Shown here: positions 17,822 through 27,288 of the stretch, one piece after another | Layout: each line of letters opens with the position of its first letter | Position numbering within the stretch: position 1 is the first letter of the stretch | Origin: Pseudoxanthomonas sp. | GTDB taxonomy: Bacteria > Pseudomonadota > Gammaproteobacteria > Xanthomonadales > Xanthomonadaceae | Assembly (NCBI RefSeq): GCF_002863005.1 | Contig: NZ_PKDG01000024.1 | Coordinates: forward strand, 27,150 to 91,149 | Reading direction: 5' to 3' | Length of the DNA stretch: 64,000 bases | Notes under the pieces: generated by a model | Seen by the model: the letters and a program-made list of their open reading frames with translations, nothing else | Told to the model about the DNA's origin: nothing | The model's database searches: none | Made by a program: the position numbers and the translations under genes

Positions 17822-18889
17822 TCACCGAGCTCTGCAGGTCTCGCTGCCGCGCAGTACATCGCCGCCCAGGCGTGAAGCCAACTCCTGGGACGTGATGGGC
17901 GTGATGCCGGCGCCGAAGCGCCGGTTCACCACGTGCACGAGCGCTTTCGCCCACAAGGCGTTCCAGACCGTGCCGGCGTGCCCGTCCGACAGGATCGCGT
18001 GGCAGGGCGCATCGCCCTGCGTGTTGGTGACGACCAGGTCCTCGCCGATGCGGACGGCCTTGTATGCGGGGCGAGCCGTCGCGTCGCGGCCACCCCACAG
18101 CGCTGCGAACCAGGCCCGGTCGTCGAAGAAGGCGATGCGGGGATCCCGCACCGCCATGGCCTTCAGCGCGGCGTCGTAGCGATCCAGTGCGCGGGTGATG
18201 TTGGCCTGTTCGCGTGCTGACGACCAGCGTCGTACGTTCTCGCCGATGTTGGCGTTGTCGAAGATGCCGACCAGCACCACCCGCGTATCGGGATGGTGGC
18301 GATGGAGGTACGACACCGCCGCGCGTACATCGTCGATGCATCCATCGATCTCCGCTGCCACGGCAGGATCGTCGGCGGAGGCGGCCAGCCGGTCGAGGTG
18401 CTCACGCTGGCCGAAGCTGTTCACGCCGATGCGGACGACGACGATGCCTCCCCGCCACGCGGCGGGTGCTTCGTCCATCTGCTGCACGAGGTGGGGCACC
18501 TGGCGCTGTATATTCATCAGGTCGTTGCAGACCGCGCCGGACACGGCGAAGTTGTAGGCGAAGTCCTCCTTCTCCGGCGTCCGCGCCGGCAGGCCCAGTG
18601 CCTCCTCCACCATCGCAACGATCCGTCGGCTGCCGGAACGGCCCCAGTGCCCCTGGTCGACTTCGCCGCCGCGCAGGCGATGCAGCCACTCGGTCCATTG
18701 CCATGTCGTGTCGTGGAAGGCGCCACCGCGCGTGCCGTCCTCACCCGTGAACTGCGTGCGGTCGTGGTAAGCGTGACTGTCCGAGTCGCCCACCACGGCC
18801 AGCGGCACCGGCGCCGCGAACGATGCGTCCGCACACATGCTGGCCCACGCCAGCAACGCGAACGCCCACGCCTTCTTGACCACCGTCAT
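17822..18889 (-). CDS. Secreted SGNH/GDSL-family hydrolase
   Basis: The start at 18889 gives a 355-residue protein with a signal peptide (cleavage near DASFAAP); longer in-frame starts lack a plausible signal sequence. SGNH blocks are visible: VVGDSDSH with Ser36 as likely nucleophile (block I), the VRIGVNSFG segment where blocks III are expected, and a C-terminal SDGHAGTVWNALWA block with the Asp-x-x-His pattern (block V). The family hydrolyses esters of lipids or acetylated glycans. The substrate is unknown. It converges with fpr, 18 bases apart. Confidence 0.8.
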   Translation of the reverse strand: MTVVKKAWAFALLAWASMCADASFAAPVPLAVVGDSDSHAYHDRTQFTGEDGTRGGAFHDTTWQWTEWLHRLRGGEVDQGHWGRSGSRRIVAMVEEALGLPARTPEKEDFAYNFAVSGAVCNDLMNIQRQVPHLVQQMDEAPAAWRGGIVVVRIGVNSFGQREHLDRLAASADDPAVAAEIDGCIDDVRAAVSYLHRHHPDTRVVLVGIFDNANIGENVRRWSSAREQANITRALDRYDAALKAMAVRDPRIAFFDDRAWFAALWGGRDATARPAYKAVRIGEDLVVTNTQGDAPCHAILSDGHAGTVWNALWAKALVHVVNRRFGAGITPITSQELASRLGGDVLRGSETCRAR

Positions 18890-19031
18890 CTCCCGGAAAC
18901 TTGTTTCCCGCATGACGCATAGAACGCCAAGCCCGTCGCGGTCGGGACATGGCGCTGCGTCCAGCCCCGCGTGCACGCGCGCGTCGCCTGGCCGATGCTA
19001 GTCTCCGTGCATCGCACGCGGGGAGCACGGC

Positions 19032-19802
19032 ATGGCAGGCACGGGGAAACGGTGGGTCGTGATCGTGATGGCGCTGGCGCTCGCGGGCTGCCTGCCGGCG
19101 ATCGATACCAGGGCGCCCGTGCCGCAGGCGCTGGTGCCGGCGGCGTCACCACCCACGCGTCTGGTGGTGGTGCTGCCCGGACGCGGCGACGACGTGCAGG
19201 CGCTCCGCGAAAGCGGCATCGCGCCGGCCATCCAGTCGGCGTGGCCCGATGCGGATGTCGTGCTCACCGGGCTTGGCTTCGCCTACTACATGCAGGGACG
19301 CGCGCCGCAGCGGCTGCACGATGAAGTGATCGTGCCCGCCCGTGCCCGCGGTTATCGCGAGGTCTGGCTGATCGGAGCCTCCATGGGAGGCATGGGCACG
19401 CTCATGTACGACCGCGCCTATCCCGGCGACGCCGATGGCCTGGTGCTGCTGGCGCCCTATCTGGGCGACCGCTCGCTGGTGAAGGACATCCGCACGCGGG
19501 GCCTGCGGCAGTGGGACGCGGGCCCCGTACCGGCCGAGGTGGATGCGGGCAACTACCAGCGCGAACTGTGGCGCCACCTGCAGGGCTGGCAAGCCGATCC
19601 GGCACGTACGCGCTCCGTCTGGCTGGGCTATGGCGCGGAGGACCGGCTGGCCGACGCCATGCCGCCGCTGGCCGGACTGTTGCCGGCGGACCACGTGGTC
19701 GTGGCAGAGGGCGGCCATGCGTGGAAGGTGTGGTCTCCCCTCGCCCGGCGCATGCTCACGGACGCCGGCCCTGCACGCCTGGACGCTCAGCGTTCGCCGT
19801 AA
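19032..19802 (+). CDS. Alpha/beta-hydrolase lipoprotein
   Basis: The 256-residue protein has a lipoprotein signal (VMALALAGC, lipidated Cys20), so it is membrane-anchored in the periplasm. The alpha/beta-hydrolase fold is shown by VVVLPGRGDD and the nucleophile elbow GASMGG with Ser118; a late His in GGHAWKVW completes a probable triad, with GAEDRL supplying the acid. It is probably an esterase of unknown substrate. Its 3' end overlaps the convergent gene at 19787-20182 by 16 bases. Confidence 0.8.
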   Translation: MAGTGKRWVVIVMALALAGCLPAIDTRAPVPQALVPAASPPTRLVVVLPGRGDDVQALRESGIAPAIQSAWPDADVVLTGLGFAYYMQGRAPQRLHDEVIVPARARGYREVWLIGASMGGMGTLMYDRAYPGDADGLVLLAPYLGDRSLVKDIRTRGLRQWDAGPVPAEVDAGNYQRELWRHLQGWQADPARTRSVWLGYGAEDRLADAMPPLAGLLPADHVVVAEGGHAWKVWSPLARRMLTDAGPARLDAQRSP

Positions 19803-20182
19803 CGCAGCCAGCGGATCGCCGCGGCTTCGTCCGCGAATACACGCGCGTCGAAGCCGTTCTCGTTGGCCAGCAGGCCGGCGAACTCCACCTCGGGCAGCTG
19901 TTCGGCGTGCTTCTCCACGTAAGCGATGCGGACGGCCTCCATCCCCTGCCCCTGCATGGCCTGCACGAACTGCAGCAACTGCGCGGGCGGAGGCGGCAAG
20001 CCTTCCATGTCGTCCACCACCAGCAGAGACGGCGGCGTGAGCCGACGCACTTCCTCCGCGATGGCCTGCCAGTACGCCAGCGTCGTTTCCAGCGTGCCGT
20101 TCGTACCGGTCACCCACGCGCGCAGTCCGTAGTCGGTGGTACCGAACGCGATATGGAACGACGGGGCATGCACACCGCTCAT
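19787..20182 (-). CDS. SpoIIAA/STAS-like hypothetical protein
   Basis: The 131-residue protein (start at 20182, MSGVHAPSF) lies 10 bases downstream of the glutathione peroxidase gene, likely in one operon. A strand-rich N-terminus, an LLVVDDMEGLPP segment and a C-terminal VFADEAAAIRWLRYG stretch resemble the SpoIIAA-like fold, in which the last motif is common. No catalytic residues are evident, and the function is unknown. Confidence 0.65.
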   Translation of the reverse strand: MSGVHAPSFHIAFGTTDYGLRAWVTGTNGTLETTLAYWQAIAEEVRRLTPPSLLVVDDMEGLPPPPAQLLQFVQAMQGQGMEAVRIAYVEKHAEQLPEVEFAGLLANENGFDARVFADEAAAIRWLRYGER

Positions 20183-20192
20183 GCCGTCGCGC

Positions 20193-20675
20193 TCAACCCA
20201 GTGCGGCGCGGATGTCGCCCGCCAGCGATTCCGGCGTATCGGTAGGCGCATAGCGCTTGATGACCCGTCCGTCGCGCCCGACCAGGAACTTGCTGAAATT
20301 CCATTTGATGGCGCTGATGCCCAGCAGGCCGCCCTTCTCTTTCTTCAGCCATTTCCAGAGCGGATGCGCACCGTCGCCGTTGACGTCGATCTTGGCGAAC
20401 ATCGGAAAGGTCACATCGTAGTTCAGCGAGCAGAAATTCCGGATCTCGGCCTCGTCGCCCGGCTCCTGGTGGCCGAACTGGTCGCACGGGAATCCCAGCA
20501 CGACCAGACCCTGCGGACCGAACTCGCGCCACAGGGCTTCCAGGCCGGTGTACTGCGGCGTGAAGCCGCACTTGGAGGCCACGTTGACGATCAGCAGGGC
20601 CTTGCCCTGGTATTCGGACAGCGAGCGTTCGCGACCGTCGAGGTCCTGGGCGGAGAAATCGTAGGCGGTGGTCAT
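20193..20675 (-). CDS. Glutathione peroxidase family protein
   Basis: The 160-residue protein reduces hydroperoxides using glutathione or, as for most bacterial Cys-type members, thioredoxin. The peroxidatic Cys36 lies in NVASKCGFTPQY. The second conserved block GFPCDQFGHQEPG supplies the active-site Gln and a possible resolving Cys64, and IKWNFSKFLV supplies Trp and Asn. The usual CNQFG is CDQFG here. The start at 20675 is chosen because MTTAYDF matches the family N-terminus. Confidence 0.94.
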   Translation of the reverse strand: MTTAYDFSAQDLDGRERSLSEYQGKALLIVNVASKCGFTPQYTGLEALWREFGPQGLVVLGFPCDQFGHQEPGDEAEIRNFCSLNYDVTFPMFAKIDVNGDGAHPLWKWLKKEKGGLLGISAIKWNFSKFLVGRDGRVIKRYAPTDTPESLAGDIRAALG

Positions 20676-20900
20676 GGGGTGATTGGCTCCGGGAAAGGCG
20701 CTATCAGACACCCGGCGCGTCCGCCGGGCAAGCCGCCGGGGAGCATGCCGATCCACGGGAACGGGGTCCCGATTCGGCTACCGTGTCGATACGGACCCAC
20801 GACACCGCCATGCACGACCCCGACCCCGCCTGCCATGCCAGCCTGTGCATCCTGTCGTGGCTCTGGCGGCGCTGCGAAATGCTGGTGTGATTGACTGCTG

Positions 20901-20970
20901 TTGTGGGAGCGACGTCAGTCGCGAACGAAACGCAGCGGCAGTCTGATCGCGACTGACGTCGCTCCCACAA
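20901..20970. repeat. REP-type inverted repeat, GTGG head
   Basis: Two perfect 24-bp arms (20901-20924 and 20947-20970) beginning TTGTGGGAGCGACG are separated by 22 bases. The same arm with two changes recurs at 30901-30967. This is the form of paired REP elements in Xanthomonadaceae. It occupies the 307-bp gap between the peroxidase and amidohydrolase genes; nothing else is evident there. Confidence 0.85.
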
Positions 20971-20982
20971 CGTCATTTCGGC

Positions 20983-23016
20983 TTACCGAGCCGGCTGGAC
21001 CTTGATGGCTGGCGCGAACGGCGTGATCCCCAGCGCTTCGTGGATCTCCGCCGGGTAATACGCCCGGCCATCCTTGATGACCAGCGCCAGCTTGCGGATG
21101 TCCGCGATGTTGGCGGTGGGGTCCCCATCCACCAGCACCAGGTCCGCGCGCTTGCCCGGCGTGATGGAGCCGGCATCGTCCAGCGTGCGGCTGTACTTCG
21201 CACCGTTCCAGGTCGCTACCTGCAGGGCCTGCGACGGGCTCAGTCCGGCCTGCACATAGAGTTCCAGTTCGCGCTGCAGGGTGAAGCCCGGCAGTTCGTC
21301 GGTCCCGGCGACCAGCGGGACACCCGCGCGGTACATGCGGCCGGTGAACTCCACAAGCTTGTCGAAGCTGCGCTTGTAGCGCGCGCCGGTTTCATCGTCC
21401 TTGATGTCCATCTCGGCCGCACGCCGGCTGCGCTGCACGTCCGGCGGCAGGTGGTCGGCCACGTCGGCGACGATCGGCGACAGCTGTCCTTCGCGCTGGT
21501 GGATGAACTCGAACGTCGCCAGCGTCGGGTCGATGACGATCTGCTTCTTGGCCAGCTCCGCGATGAAGTCCTGCACCGGCTTGCTGTCGAAGTCCAGGCC
21601 ATCGGTCCTGTCGGCGACCAGGTAGAAGCGCGCCAGCGTGCGCGTGTCGGTTTCCGGCGTGACGAAGAAGTTCAGCATCACCTGGTTGATGTGCTGGATC
21701 TCGTCGTAGCCCTGCTCGACCACGTCCTGCGCGCGGAGGAACGCCGGTACGTGCCCGCTGACCCGCAAGCCGCGCTGGTGGGCGTAGGCCGTCGTGTCGC
21801 GCAGAATCTCCTTCGGGAACGAGTTGTAGATCTTGATCTGCGGATAATGGTGGTCGGCGTACCAGTCGATGGCCTGCTTCGCGCCGGCCAGGTCCTTCAC
21901 CACGAAGCCGCCCTGCGACGAGTGCGGACTCTGTCCTTCGATGTAACCCGCGGGAATCACCCGCGGATGCATCAGCGTGCCGGCCTTCTCTTCCGCCATC
22001 AGCTGCTGCAGCGTCGCGTTGTCGTTGCCCATGTCGCGCGTGCTGGTGACACCGGCCGCAAGATGCAGTCCGCCTTCCCAGCTGCCCGCATGCACGTGCA
22101 TGTCGTAGAGGCCGGGCAGCAGCACGCGATTGCCGGCGTCGATCACGATGTCGGCCGCGACCCTCGATTGCCCGACCGGCGACACCGACAGGATCTTGCC
22201 ATCCCGCACGACGACGTCCGCGGCGGCGCCAAGGACCGCATTCTCGCTGTCGAACACGCGCGCGTTGCGGATCAGCGTGGTGCCCGGCAACGGATGCGCC
22301 AGGCGTTGCTGCAGCGCTACCAGCGCTTCACGCTCGGCGACCTTCTGTCGCGCTTCCAGTGCGTTGGCGCTGCCCTGCCAACCGTCCTCGATCAACTGCA
22401 GGAACCCGGGATAGATGTAGGCGAACATGCGCGGCACGGCGTCGCGCGTCACCCACACGAAACTCGGCGTGAACCCGATGCCGGTCAGCGCCACCAGGTC
22501 GACCTTCCGGGTCTTTCCGCCGCTGGCGATCTGCATCGAGGCAACCTTGCGCTGCGTCAGCGTACCGCTGGGCACCAGCGGCAGCTTCCCGTCGGGACGC
22601 TTGGCCAGTGCGGCCAGCGCGACCGACGTCGCCGCAGGCGTGCCGCCCAGCGGCGTATACAGCGCGGTGCCGGTGTAGGCATGGGTGCCGCTGTCCGACG
22701 TACTTTTCCAGGTACCGGTGTCGCCCGTGCGCGTGAACGTTTCGTCCACCGGCGCGCCGAACGTGGACGCGCCCTTGACCTGGTAGCGATCGAAGGTGCC
22801 GTCATCGCGCAGGCGGAATTCCTCCTTCAGTTCCGGACCGCGCCCGTTGTCCTTGAAGATGAAGTCGACGCGCGTCACGCCATCGTCGCCCACCGTGACC
22901 GTCTGCTCGCCGGCTTTCTTTCCGCCATCGACCAGGGCGACGTACTTCAGCGTCTCGGCAGCCAGCGCCGACGGCGCCAGCAACAATGCACAGCAGAAGG
23001 CAAGGACAGGCTTCAC
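20983..23016 (-). CDS. Exported amidohydrolase (imidazolonepropionase/prolidase-like)
   Basis: The GTG at 23016, preceded by GGAGAG, gives a 677-residue protein whose first residues (KPVLAFCCALLLAPSALA) form a clean signal peptide. The N-terminal 220 residues are beta-rich with no recognised enzyme motif. The amidohydrolase domain follows: metal ligands His307 and His309 in DMHVHAGSW, VAGTDELPG for the late Asp, and the terminal PGKRADLVLVDGDP that re-forms the composite sandwich. Such periplasmic enzymes often cleave dipeptides containing proline or related amides; the substrate here is not determined. It is transcribed divergently from dcp. Confidence 0.88.
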   Translation of the reverse strand: MKPVLAFCCALLLAPSALAAETLKYVALVDGGKKAGEQTVTVGDDGVTRVDFIFKDNGRGPELKEEFRLRDDGTFDRYQVKGASTFGAPVDETFTRTGDTGTWKSTSDSGTHAYTGTALYTPLGGTPAATSVALAALAKRPDGKLPLVPSGTLTQRKVASMQIASGGKTRKVDLVALTGIGFTPSFVWVTRDAVPRMFAYIYPGFLQLIEDGWQGSANALEARQKVAEREALVALQQRLAHPLPGTTLIRNARVFDSENAVLGAAADVVVRDGKILSVSPVGQSRVAADIVIDAGNRVLLPGLYDMHVHAGSWEGGLHLAAGVTSTRDMGNDNATLQQLMAEEKAGTLMHPRVIPAGYIEGQSPHSSQGGFVVKDLAGAKQAIDWYADHHYPQIKIYNSFPKEILRDTTAYAHQRGLRVSGHVPAFLRAQDVVEQGYDEIQHINQVMLNFFVTPETDTRTLARFYLVADRTDGLDFDSKPVQDFIAELAKKQIVIDPTLATFEFIHQREGQLSPIVADVADHLPPDVQRSRRAAEMDIKDDETGARYKRSFDKLVEFTGRMYRAGVPLVAGTDELPGFTLQRELELYVQAGLSPSQALQVATWNGAKYSRTLDDAGSITPGKRADLVLVDGDPTANIADIRKLALVIKDGRAYYPAEIHEALGITPFAPAIKVQPAR

Positions 23017-23159
23017 AGGACTCTCCGTCGGGGGCGCTCGGCGCATTCTGCCGCAGCGTGAAGGCACGCCGGCCCGACGGCCCATGCCTTTCGTCATGGG
23101 TCCGGCCCATTTCGCTGGGTTACCCTTGGGAATCCACCTTTGTAAGGACGTCGCGCTTC

Positions 23160-25346
23160 ATGACCACCCGCCTCGCCCTCGCGCTCGCCGCGACCCTCGG
23201 ACTCGCCATGCCCGCCTACAGCCAGGCCGCCACGCCGGCCACCCAGGCCGCCCAAGCCGCCAACCCCTTCTTCGCGGAAAGCCCGCTGCCGCTGCACTAC
23301 CCGCAGTTCGACAAGATCAAGGACAGCGACTTCGCACCCGCCTTCGACGCCGGCATGGCCGAGCAGTTGAAGGAAATGGATGCCATCGCCAACAACCCGG
23401 CCGCCCCGACCTTCGAGAACACCATCATCGCGATGGAAAAGAGCGGACAGGTGCTGGACCGCGCCACCACGGTGTTCTTCAACCTCGTGGGCACCGACAC
23501 CAACGACGCGCGCAACAAGTTGCGTGCCGACTATTCCGCCAGGTTCGCCGCCCACGGCGATGCCATCAGCCTGAACCCGAAGCTGTTCGCGCGCATCAAG
23601 GCGCTGTTCGACAAGCGCAACGAACTGGGGCTGGATGCGGAAGGCGTTCGCCTCATCGAGCGTTACCACACCAGCTTCGTGCGGTCGGGCGCCAATCTCA
23701 ACGACGCCGACAAGGCGACGCTCAAGAAGATGAACGGCGAACTGGCCTCGCTGGGCACCACCTTCAGCGACAACGTGCTGAAGGAAGTGAACGCGTCGGC
23801 GGTCGTGGTCGACGACGTGAAGCAGCTCGACGGCCTGACCGAAGGCCAGATCGCCACCGCAGCCGACGTGGCCAAGAAGCGCGGCCTGGAAGGCAAGTAC
23901 GTGCTGACCCTGCTCAATACCACCGGCCAGCCGCCGGAGTCGCAGCTGACCAATCGGGCCCTGCGCCAGCGCCTGCACGAAGCTTCGGTCGCGCGCGGCA
24001 GCCGCGGCGGCGAATTCGACCCCACCGCGCTGGTCTCGCGCATCATGAAGCTGCGCGCCGACCGCGCGAAGCTGTTGGGCTACCCGAACCACGCCGCTTA
24101 CGGCCTGGAAGACCAGACCGCACGCACGCCCGAAGCCGTCAACGCGATGCTGGGCAAGCTGGCGCCGGCCGCGGTGGCCAACGCCAAGCGCGAAGCCGCC
24201 GACCTGCAGGCGATGATCGACCAGGAGCAGAAGTCCAAGGGCGAACCGACGTTCAAGCTCGAGCCGTGGGACTGGGCGTTCTACACCGAGAAGGTGCGCG
24301 CCGCGAAGTACAACTTCGACGAATCGCAGCTCAAGCCGTACTTCGAGATGAAGAACGTGCTGGAGAACGGCGTGTTCTTCGCCGCCACCCAGCTGTACGG
24401 CCTGACGTTCAAGGAACGCACCGACCTGCCGAAGTACCACGCCGACACGTGGACCTACGACGTGTTCAACGCCGACGGGTCGCAGCTGGCGATCTTCATC
24501 TTCGACCCGTATGCGCGCGACTCCAAGCGCGGCGGCGCATGGATGAACTCGTACGTGTCGCAGTCCGGCCTGACCGGCGACCAGCCGGTGGTCGCCAACC
24601 ACCTGAACGTGCCCAAGCCACCGGCCGGCGAACCCACGCTGATGACGTGGGATGAAGTGACCACCACGTTCCACGAGTTCGGCCATGCGCTGCACGGCAT
24701 GTTCTCCGACGTGAAGTACCCGTACTTCAGCGGCACCAGCGTGCCGCGCGATTTCGTCGAGTACCCGTCGCAGGTCAACGAGATGTGGGCCGACTGGCCG
24801 TCGATCCTGGCGAACTACGCCAAGCACCACAAGTCCGGCGAAGCGATGCCGCAGGCGCTGCTGGACAAAGTGATCGCAGCGTCCAAATTCAACCAGGGCT
24901 TCGCGACGACCGAGTATCTGGGCGCCGCGATGCTCGACCAGCGCTGGCACCAGATCACCGCCGACCAGGTGCCTGCCGCCAGCGGCGTGATGAAGTTCGA
25001 GGCCGATGCGCTGACCGCCGACGGCATCAACTACAGGCCGGTGCCGCCGCGCTACAAGACGCCGTACTTCAGCCACATCATGGGCGGCTATTCGGCCGGC
25101 TACTACGCCTACATCTGGTCGGAAGTGCTGGACGCCAACAGCGTGGAATGGTTCAAGAACAACGGCGGCCTGAAGCGCGAGAACGGCGACCACTTCCGCA
25201 AGACCCTGCTGTCGCAGGGCGGTAGCCAGGATGCGATGAAGCTGTTCCGCGACTTCGCCGGCCACGATCCGAAGATCGAGCCGCTGCTGGAGAAGCGCGG
25301 CCTGACCGCGCCGTCCAGCGCACCGGCGGGCAAGCCCGTCAAGTAA
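23160..25346 (+). CDS. dcp: Peptidyl-dipeptidase Dcp, M3 family zinc peptidase
   Basis: The 728-residue protein starts at 23160 with a signal peptide (cleavage near AYSQA), so it is periplasmic. The zinc motif FHEFGHALH supplies His505, Glu506 and His509, and the downstream third ligand lies in VEYPSQVNEMWA. Dcp removes C-terminal dipeptides from peptides. The exported form fits with the neighbouring exported amidohydrolase in periplasmic peptide breakdown (inferred from position). Confidence 0.95.
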   Translation: MTTRLALALAATLGLAMPAYSQAATPATQAAQAANPFFAESPLPLHYPQFDKIKDSDFAPAFDAGMAEQLKEMDAIANNPAAPTFENTIIAMEKSGQVLDRATTVFFNLVGTDTNDARNKLRADYSARFAAHGDAISLNPKLFARIKALFDKRNELGLDAEGVRLIERYHTSFVRSGANLNDADKATLKKMNGELASLGTTFSDNVLKEVNASAVVVDDVKQLDGLTEGQIATAADVAKKRGLEGKYVLTLLNTTGQPPESQLTNRALRQRLHEASVARGSRGGEFDPTALVSRIMKLRADRAKLLGYPNHAAYGLEDQTARTPEAVNAMLGKLAPAAVANAKREAADLQAMIDQEQKSKGEPTFKLEPWDWAFYTEKVRAAKYNFDESQLKPYFEMKNVLENGVFFAATQLYGLTFKERTDLPKYHADTWTYDVFNADGSQLAIFIFDPYARDSKRGGAWMNSYVSQSGLTGDQPVVANHLNVPKPPAGEPTLMTWDEVTTTFHEFGHALHGMFSDVKYPYFSGTSVPRDFVEYPSQVNEMWADWPSILANYAKHHKSGEAMPQALLDKVIAASKFNQGFATTEYLGAAMLDQRWHQITADQVPAASGVMKFEADALTADGINYRPVPPRYKTPYFSHIMGGYSAGYYAYIWSEVLDANSVEWFKNNGGLKRENGDHFRKTLLSQGGSQDAMKLFRDFAGHDPKIEPLLEKRGLTAPSSAPAGKPVK

Positions 25347-25371
25347 GCACTCGACGCATCCCGACGCGTTC

Positions 25372-25399
25372 CATCACGCCACCTTCGGGTGGCGTGATG
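25372..25399 (+). terminator. Terminator hairpin after dcp
   Basis: A 12-bp perfect stem (CATCACGCCACC paired with GGTGGCGTGATG) is closed by the very stable TTCG tetraloop and followed by CTTTC, 25 bases after the dcp stop. Confidence 0.75.
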
Positions 25400-25585
25400 C
25401 TTTCAGGGCCGGGAACGTCCATCGCCGGTCGCGCGGTTCTCCACAGCGGGTGTGGATGACGCGTGCACGAAACTGTGGATAACCGCGCGACGGCCTTGCG
25501 CGACGGGCCTGTCAAGATGGATGGCGAAATTTTCGCCATGCTCCGGCACGCGTGACGGCGGGAGATGTCGCAACCCCCCCGAACT

Positions 25586-25663
25586 TTGTAGGAGCGGGCC
25601 ATGCCCGCGATGCTTATCATGAATCCGGTTCACGAGCATCGCGGGCATGGCCCGCTCCTACAA
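25586..25663. repeat. REP-type inverted repeat, GTAG head
   Basis: Two perfect 29-bp arms (25586-25614 and 25635-25663) begin TTGTAGGAGCGGGCCATGCC and enclose 20 bases. The GTAG head is the REP signature of xanthomonads and differs from the GTGG-headed pair at 20901 and 30901. It fills most of the 334-bp gap between dcp and cbpA. Confidence 0.88.
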
Positions 25664-25680
25664 CGAGGGCATGCGCTGCC

Positions 25681-26568
25681 TCACGCGTGTCCGAACGCTT
25701 TCGCCAGCTTGCTATAGGCCTTGCGCTGCTCGTCCGTCTCCGCACGCGGCGCGGTGACTTCCAGCTCGACGATCTGGTCGCCGGGCGGCGTGCCGGGCAG
25801 GCCGCGGCCGCGCAGGCGCAGTTTGCGGCCCGTGTCCGAATCCTGCGGAATCTTCAGTTCGACCTCGCCCCCCAGCGTCGGCACGCTGACGGTCGCGCCC
25901 AGTGCCGCCTGCCACGGCGTCAACGCCAGCACGTGGATGATGTTGCGGCCGTCCACGTCGAACTGCGGATGCGGTGCGTATTCGACTTCCAGCAACAGGT
26001 TGCCGCCCTGGCTGCCCTGCCCGCCCAGCCGGATCACCTGGCCCGGCTTGACGCCCTTGGGTACCTTCACGTCCAACTGCTTGTTGTTGACGTTCACGCG
26101 CACGCTGCCCCCGTCATGGACCGCCTGCAGCGGCACGGCCAGCTTGGCGCGCGAATCGCGCGACGGCTGCGGCCCACGCGGCGCACCGTGTTCGGCGCGG
26201 GCACGGCGGCCGAACAGGCCTTCGAAGAAATCGCTGAACCCCCCGCTTCCGCCGCCGGCACCGCCGAAGATCTCCTCGTAGTCGAACTCCTGCGATCCCG
26301 CCCCACCACGCCCGAAGTCCGGTGGCGGACGGAACTCTTCGCCGGGCCGGTAGCCGCGCGCCCGCAACTGGTCGTAGGCCGCGCGCTTCTGCGGGTCGCG
26401 CAACGCCTCGTAGGCCTCGTTGACGGCCTTGAACTGGTCCTCGGCGCCAGGCTCCTTGCTGACGTCCGGATGGTACTTGCGGGCGAGCCGGCGGTACGCG
26501 GTCTTGATCTCCGCGTCGCCGGCGCTGGGTTCCACGCCCAGTACCGCGTAATAGTCCTTGAACTGCAT
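25681..26568 (-). CDS. cbpA: Curved-DNA-binding DnaJ-like co-chaperone
   Basis: The 295-residue protein has an N-terminal J domain with the HPD motif (KYHPDVS), a Gly/Phe-rich linker (about residues 75-130) and two C-terminal substrate-binding beta domains without the DnaJ zinc fingers, as in CbpA. It stimulates DnaK ATPase and can bind DNA. It lies downstream of the small heat-shock gene, but a terminator hairpin at 26619-26646 separates them, so expression may be partly independent. Confidence 0.93.
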   Translation of the reverse strand: MQFKDYYAVLGVEPSAGDAEIKTAYRRLARKYHPDVSKEPGAEDQFKAVNEAYEALRDPQKRAAYDQLRARGYRPGEEFRPPPDFGRGGAGSQEFDYEEIFGGAGGGSGGFSDFFEGLFGRRARAEHGAPRGPQPSRDSRAKLAVPLQAVHDGGSVRVNVNNKQLDVKVPKGVKPGQVIRLGGQGSQGGNLLLEVEYAPHPQFDVDGRNIIHVLALTPWQAALGATVSVPTLGGEVELKIPQDSDTGRKLRLRGRGLPGTPPGDQIVELEVTAPRAETDEQRKAYSKLAKAFGHA

Positions 26569-26610
26569 GGAATCTCCGCAGACGGATGCCGCGCGACCGC
26601 ACGGCATCGG

Positions 26611-26646
26611 AAAAAGAACGGCCCGCGACGCGGGCGCCACGGGCCG
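26611..26646 (-). terminator. Terminator after hsp20
   Basis: On the minus strand a CGGCCCG/CGGGCCG stem (26619-26646) with an internal GC loop is followed by GTTCTTTTT (26611-26618), a U-tract typical of intrinsic termination. A second hairpin (GATGCCG/CGGCATC, 26585-26608) follows just before cbpA. Confidence 0.7.
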
Positions 26647-26698
26647 ATTCTATCGCTACGCCCGTGGCCCTGCCGGGGTGCGGCAGGGACCCGGCGGA

Positions 26699-27142
26699 TC
26701 ACTGCACCTGGATGCGGCGCGGCGTGGTCTCCGGCTTCTTCGGAATGTCGATCTGCAGCACCCCGTGCCGGCCGGTGGCGGTAATGCCGTCGGGGTTGGC
26801 GCTGTCCGGCAGCGAAAACCGGCGGTAGAAGGTGCCGTGCACGCGCTCCATCCGCGAATAGCGGCTTCCCTCGTCCTTCTTCTCGGACGCGCGTTCGCCG
26901 CGCAGGGTCAGGATGCCCTTGTCCATGTGGATCTCGATGTCCTGCGGATCCACGCCCGGAATGTCGGCCAGGATCACGAACCGGTCGGCATCCTCGCGGA
27001 TGTCCACGCGCGGCGCCCACTGGCTCGTCACGACGTTGGACTGGTCGGCGTCGGCTTCGCCCAGGAAGCGGTCGAAGACCTGCTTGATCTCGTCCTGCAG
27101 GCCGCGGGCGTTGCCCCAGGGGTTGTACTGCACGATGCTCAT
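26699..27142 (-). CDS. Small heat-shock protein, Hsp20 family
   Basis: The 147-residue protein has an alpha-crystallin domain (about residues 42-140) with the strand pattern VDIREDADRFVILADIPG. It contains GILTLRGER, the dimer-exchange segment RVHGTFYRRFSLPDSAN and a C-terminal HGVLQIDIPKKPE. It binds unfolding proteins as an ATP-independent holdase for DnaK. A heat-shock-type promoter lies upstream and cbpA lies downstream, so this is a chaperone cluster. Confidence 0.95.
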   Translation of the reverse strand: MSIVQYNPWGNARGLQDEIKQVFDRFLGEADADQSNVVTSQWAPRVDIREDADRFVILADIPGVDPQDIEIHMDKGILTLRGERASEKKDEGSRYSRMERVHGTFYRRFSLPDSANPDGITATGRHGVLQIDIPKKPETTPRRIQVQ

Positions 27143-27193
27143 GTCGATGTCTCCTCGAAAAGGGCGCCATCACGGCGGCGCCGATGTCGGGGA

Positions 27194-27221
27194 AAATAGG
27201 CGCGCGCCCGCTGCTTTCAAG
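27194..27221 (-). promoter_or_regulatory. Candidate sigma-32 promoter for hsp20
   Basis: On the minus strand CTTGAAA (27221-27215) and GCCTATTT (27201-27194) are 13 bases apart. The first is a perfect match to the sigma-32 -35 element, and the second matches six of eight bases of the CCCCATTT -10. It sits about 50 bases upstream of the start codon. Confidence 0.5.
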
Positions 27222-27288
27222 CCCGTGACGATCCGACCACGCGGGCACGCTACACTGGATTCAGTTTCCGTCCAGACAAGGCAATCCC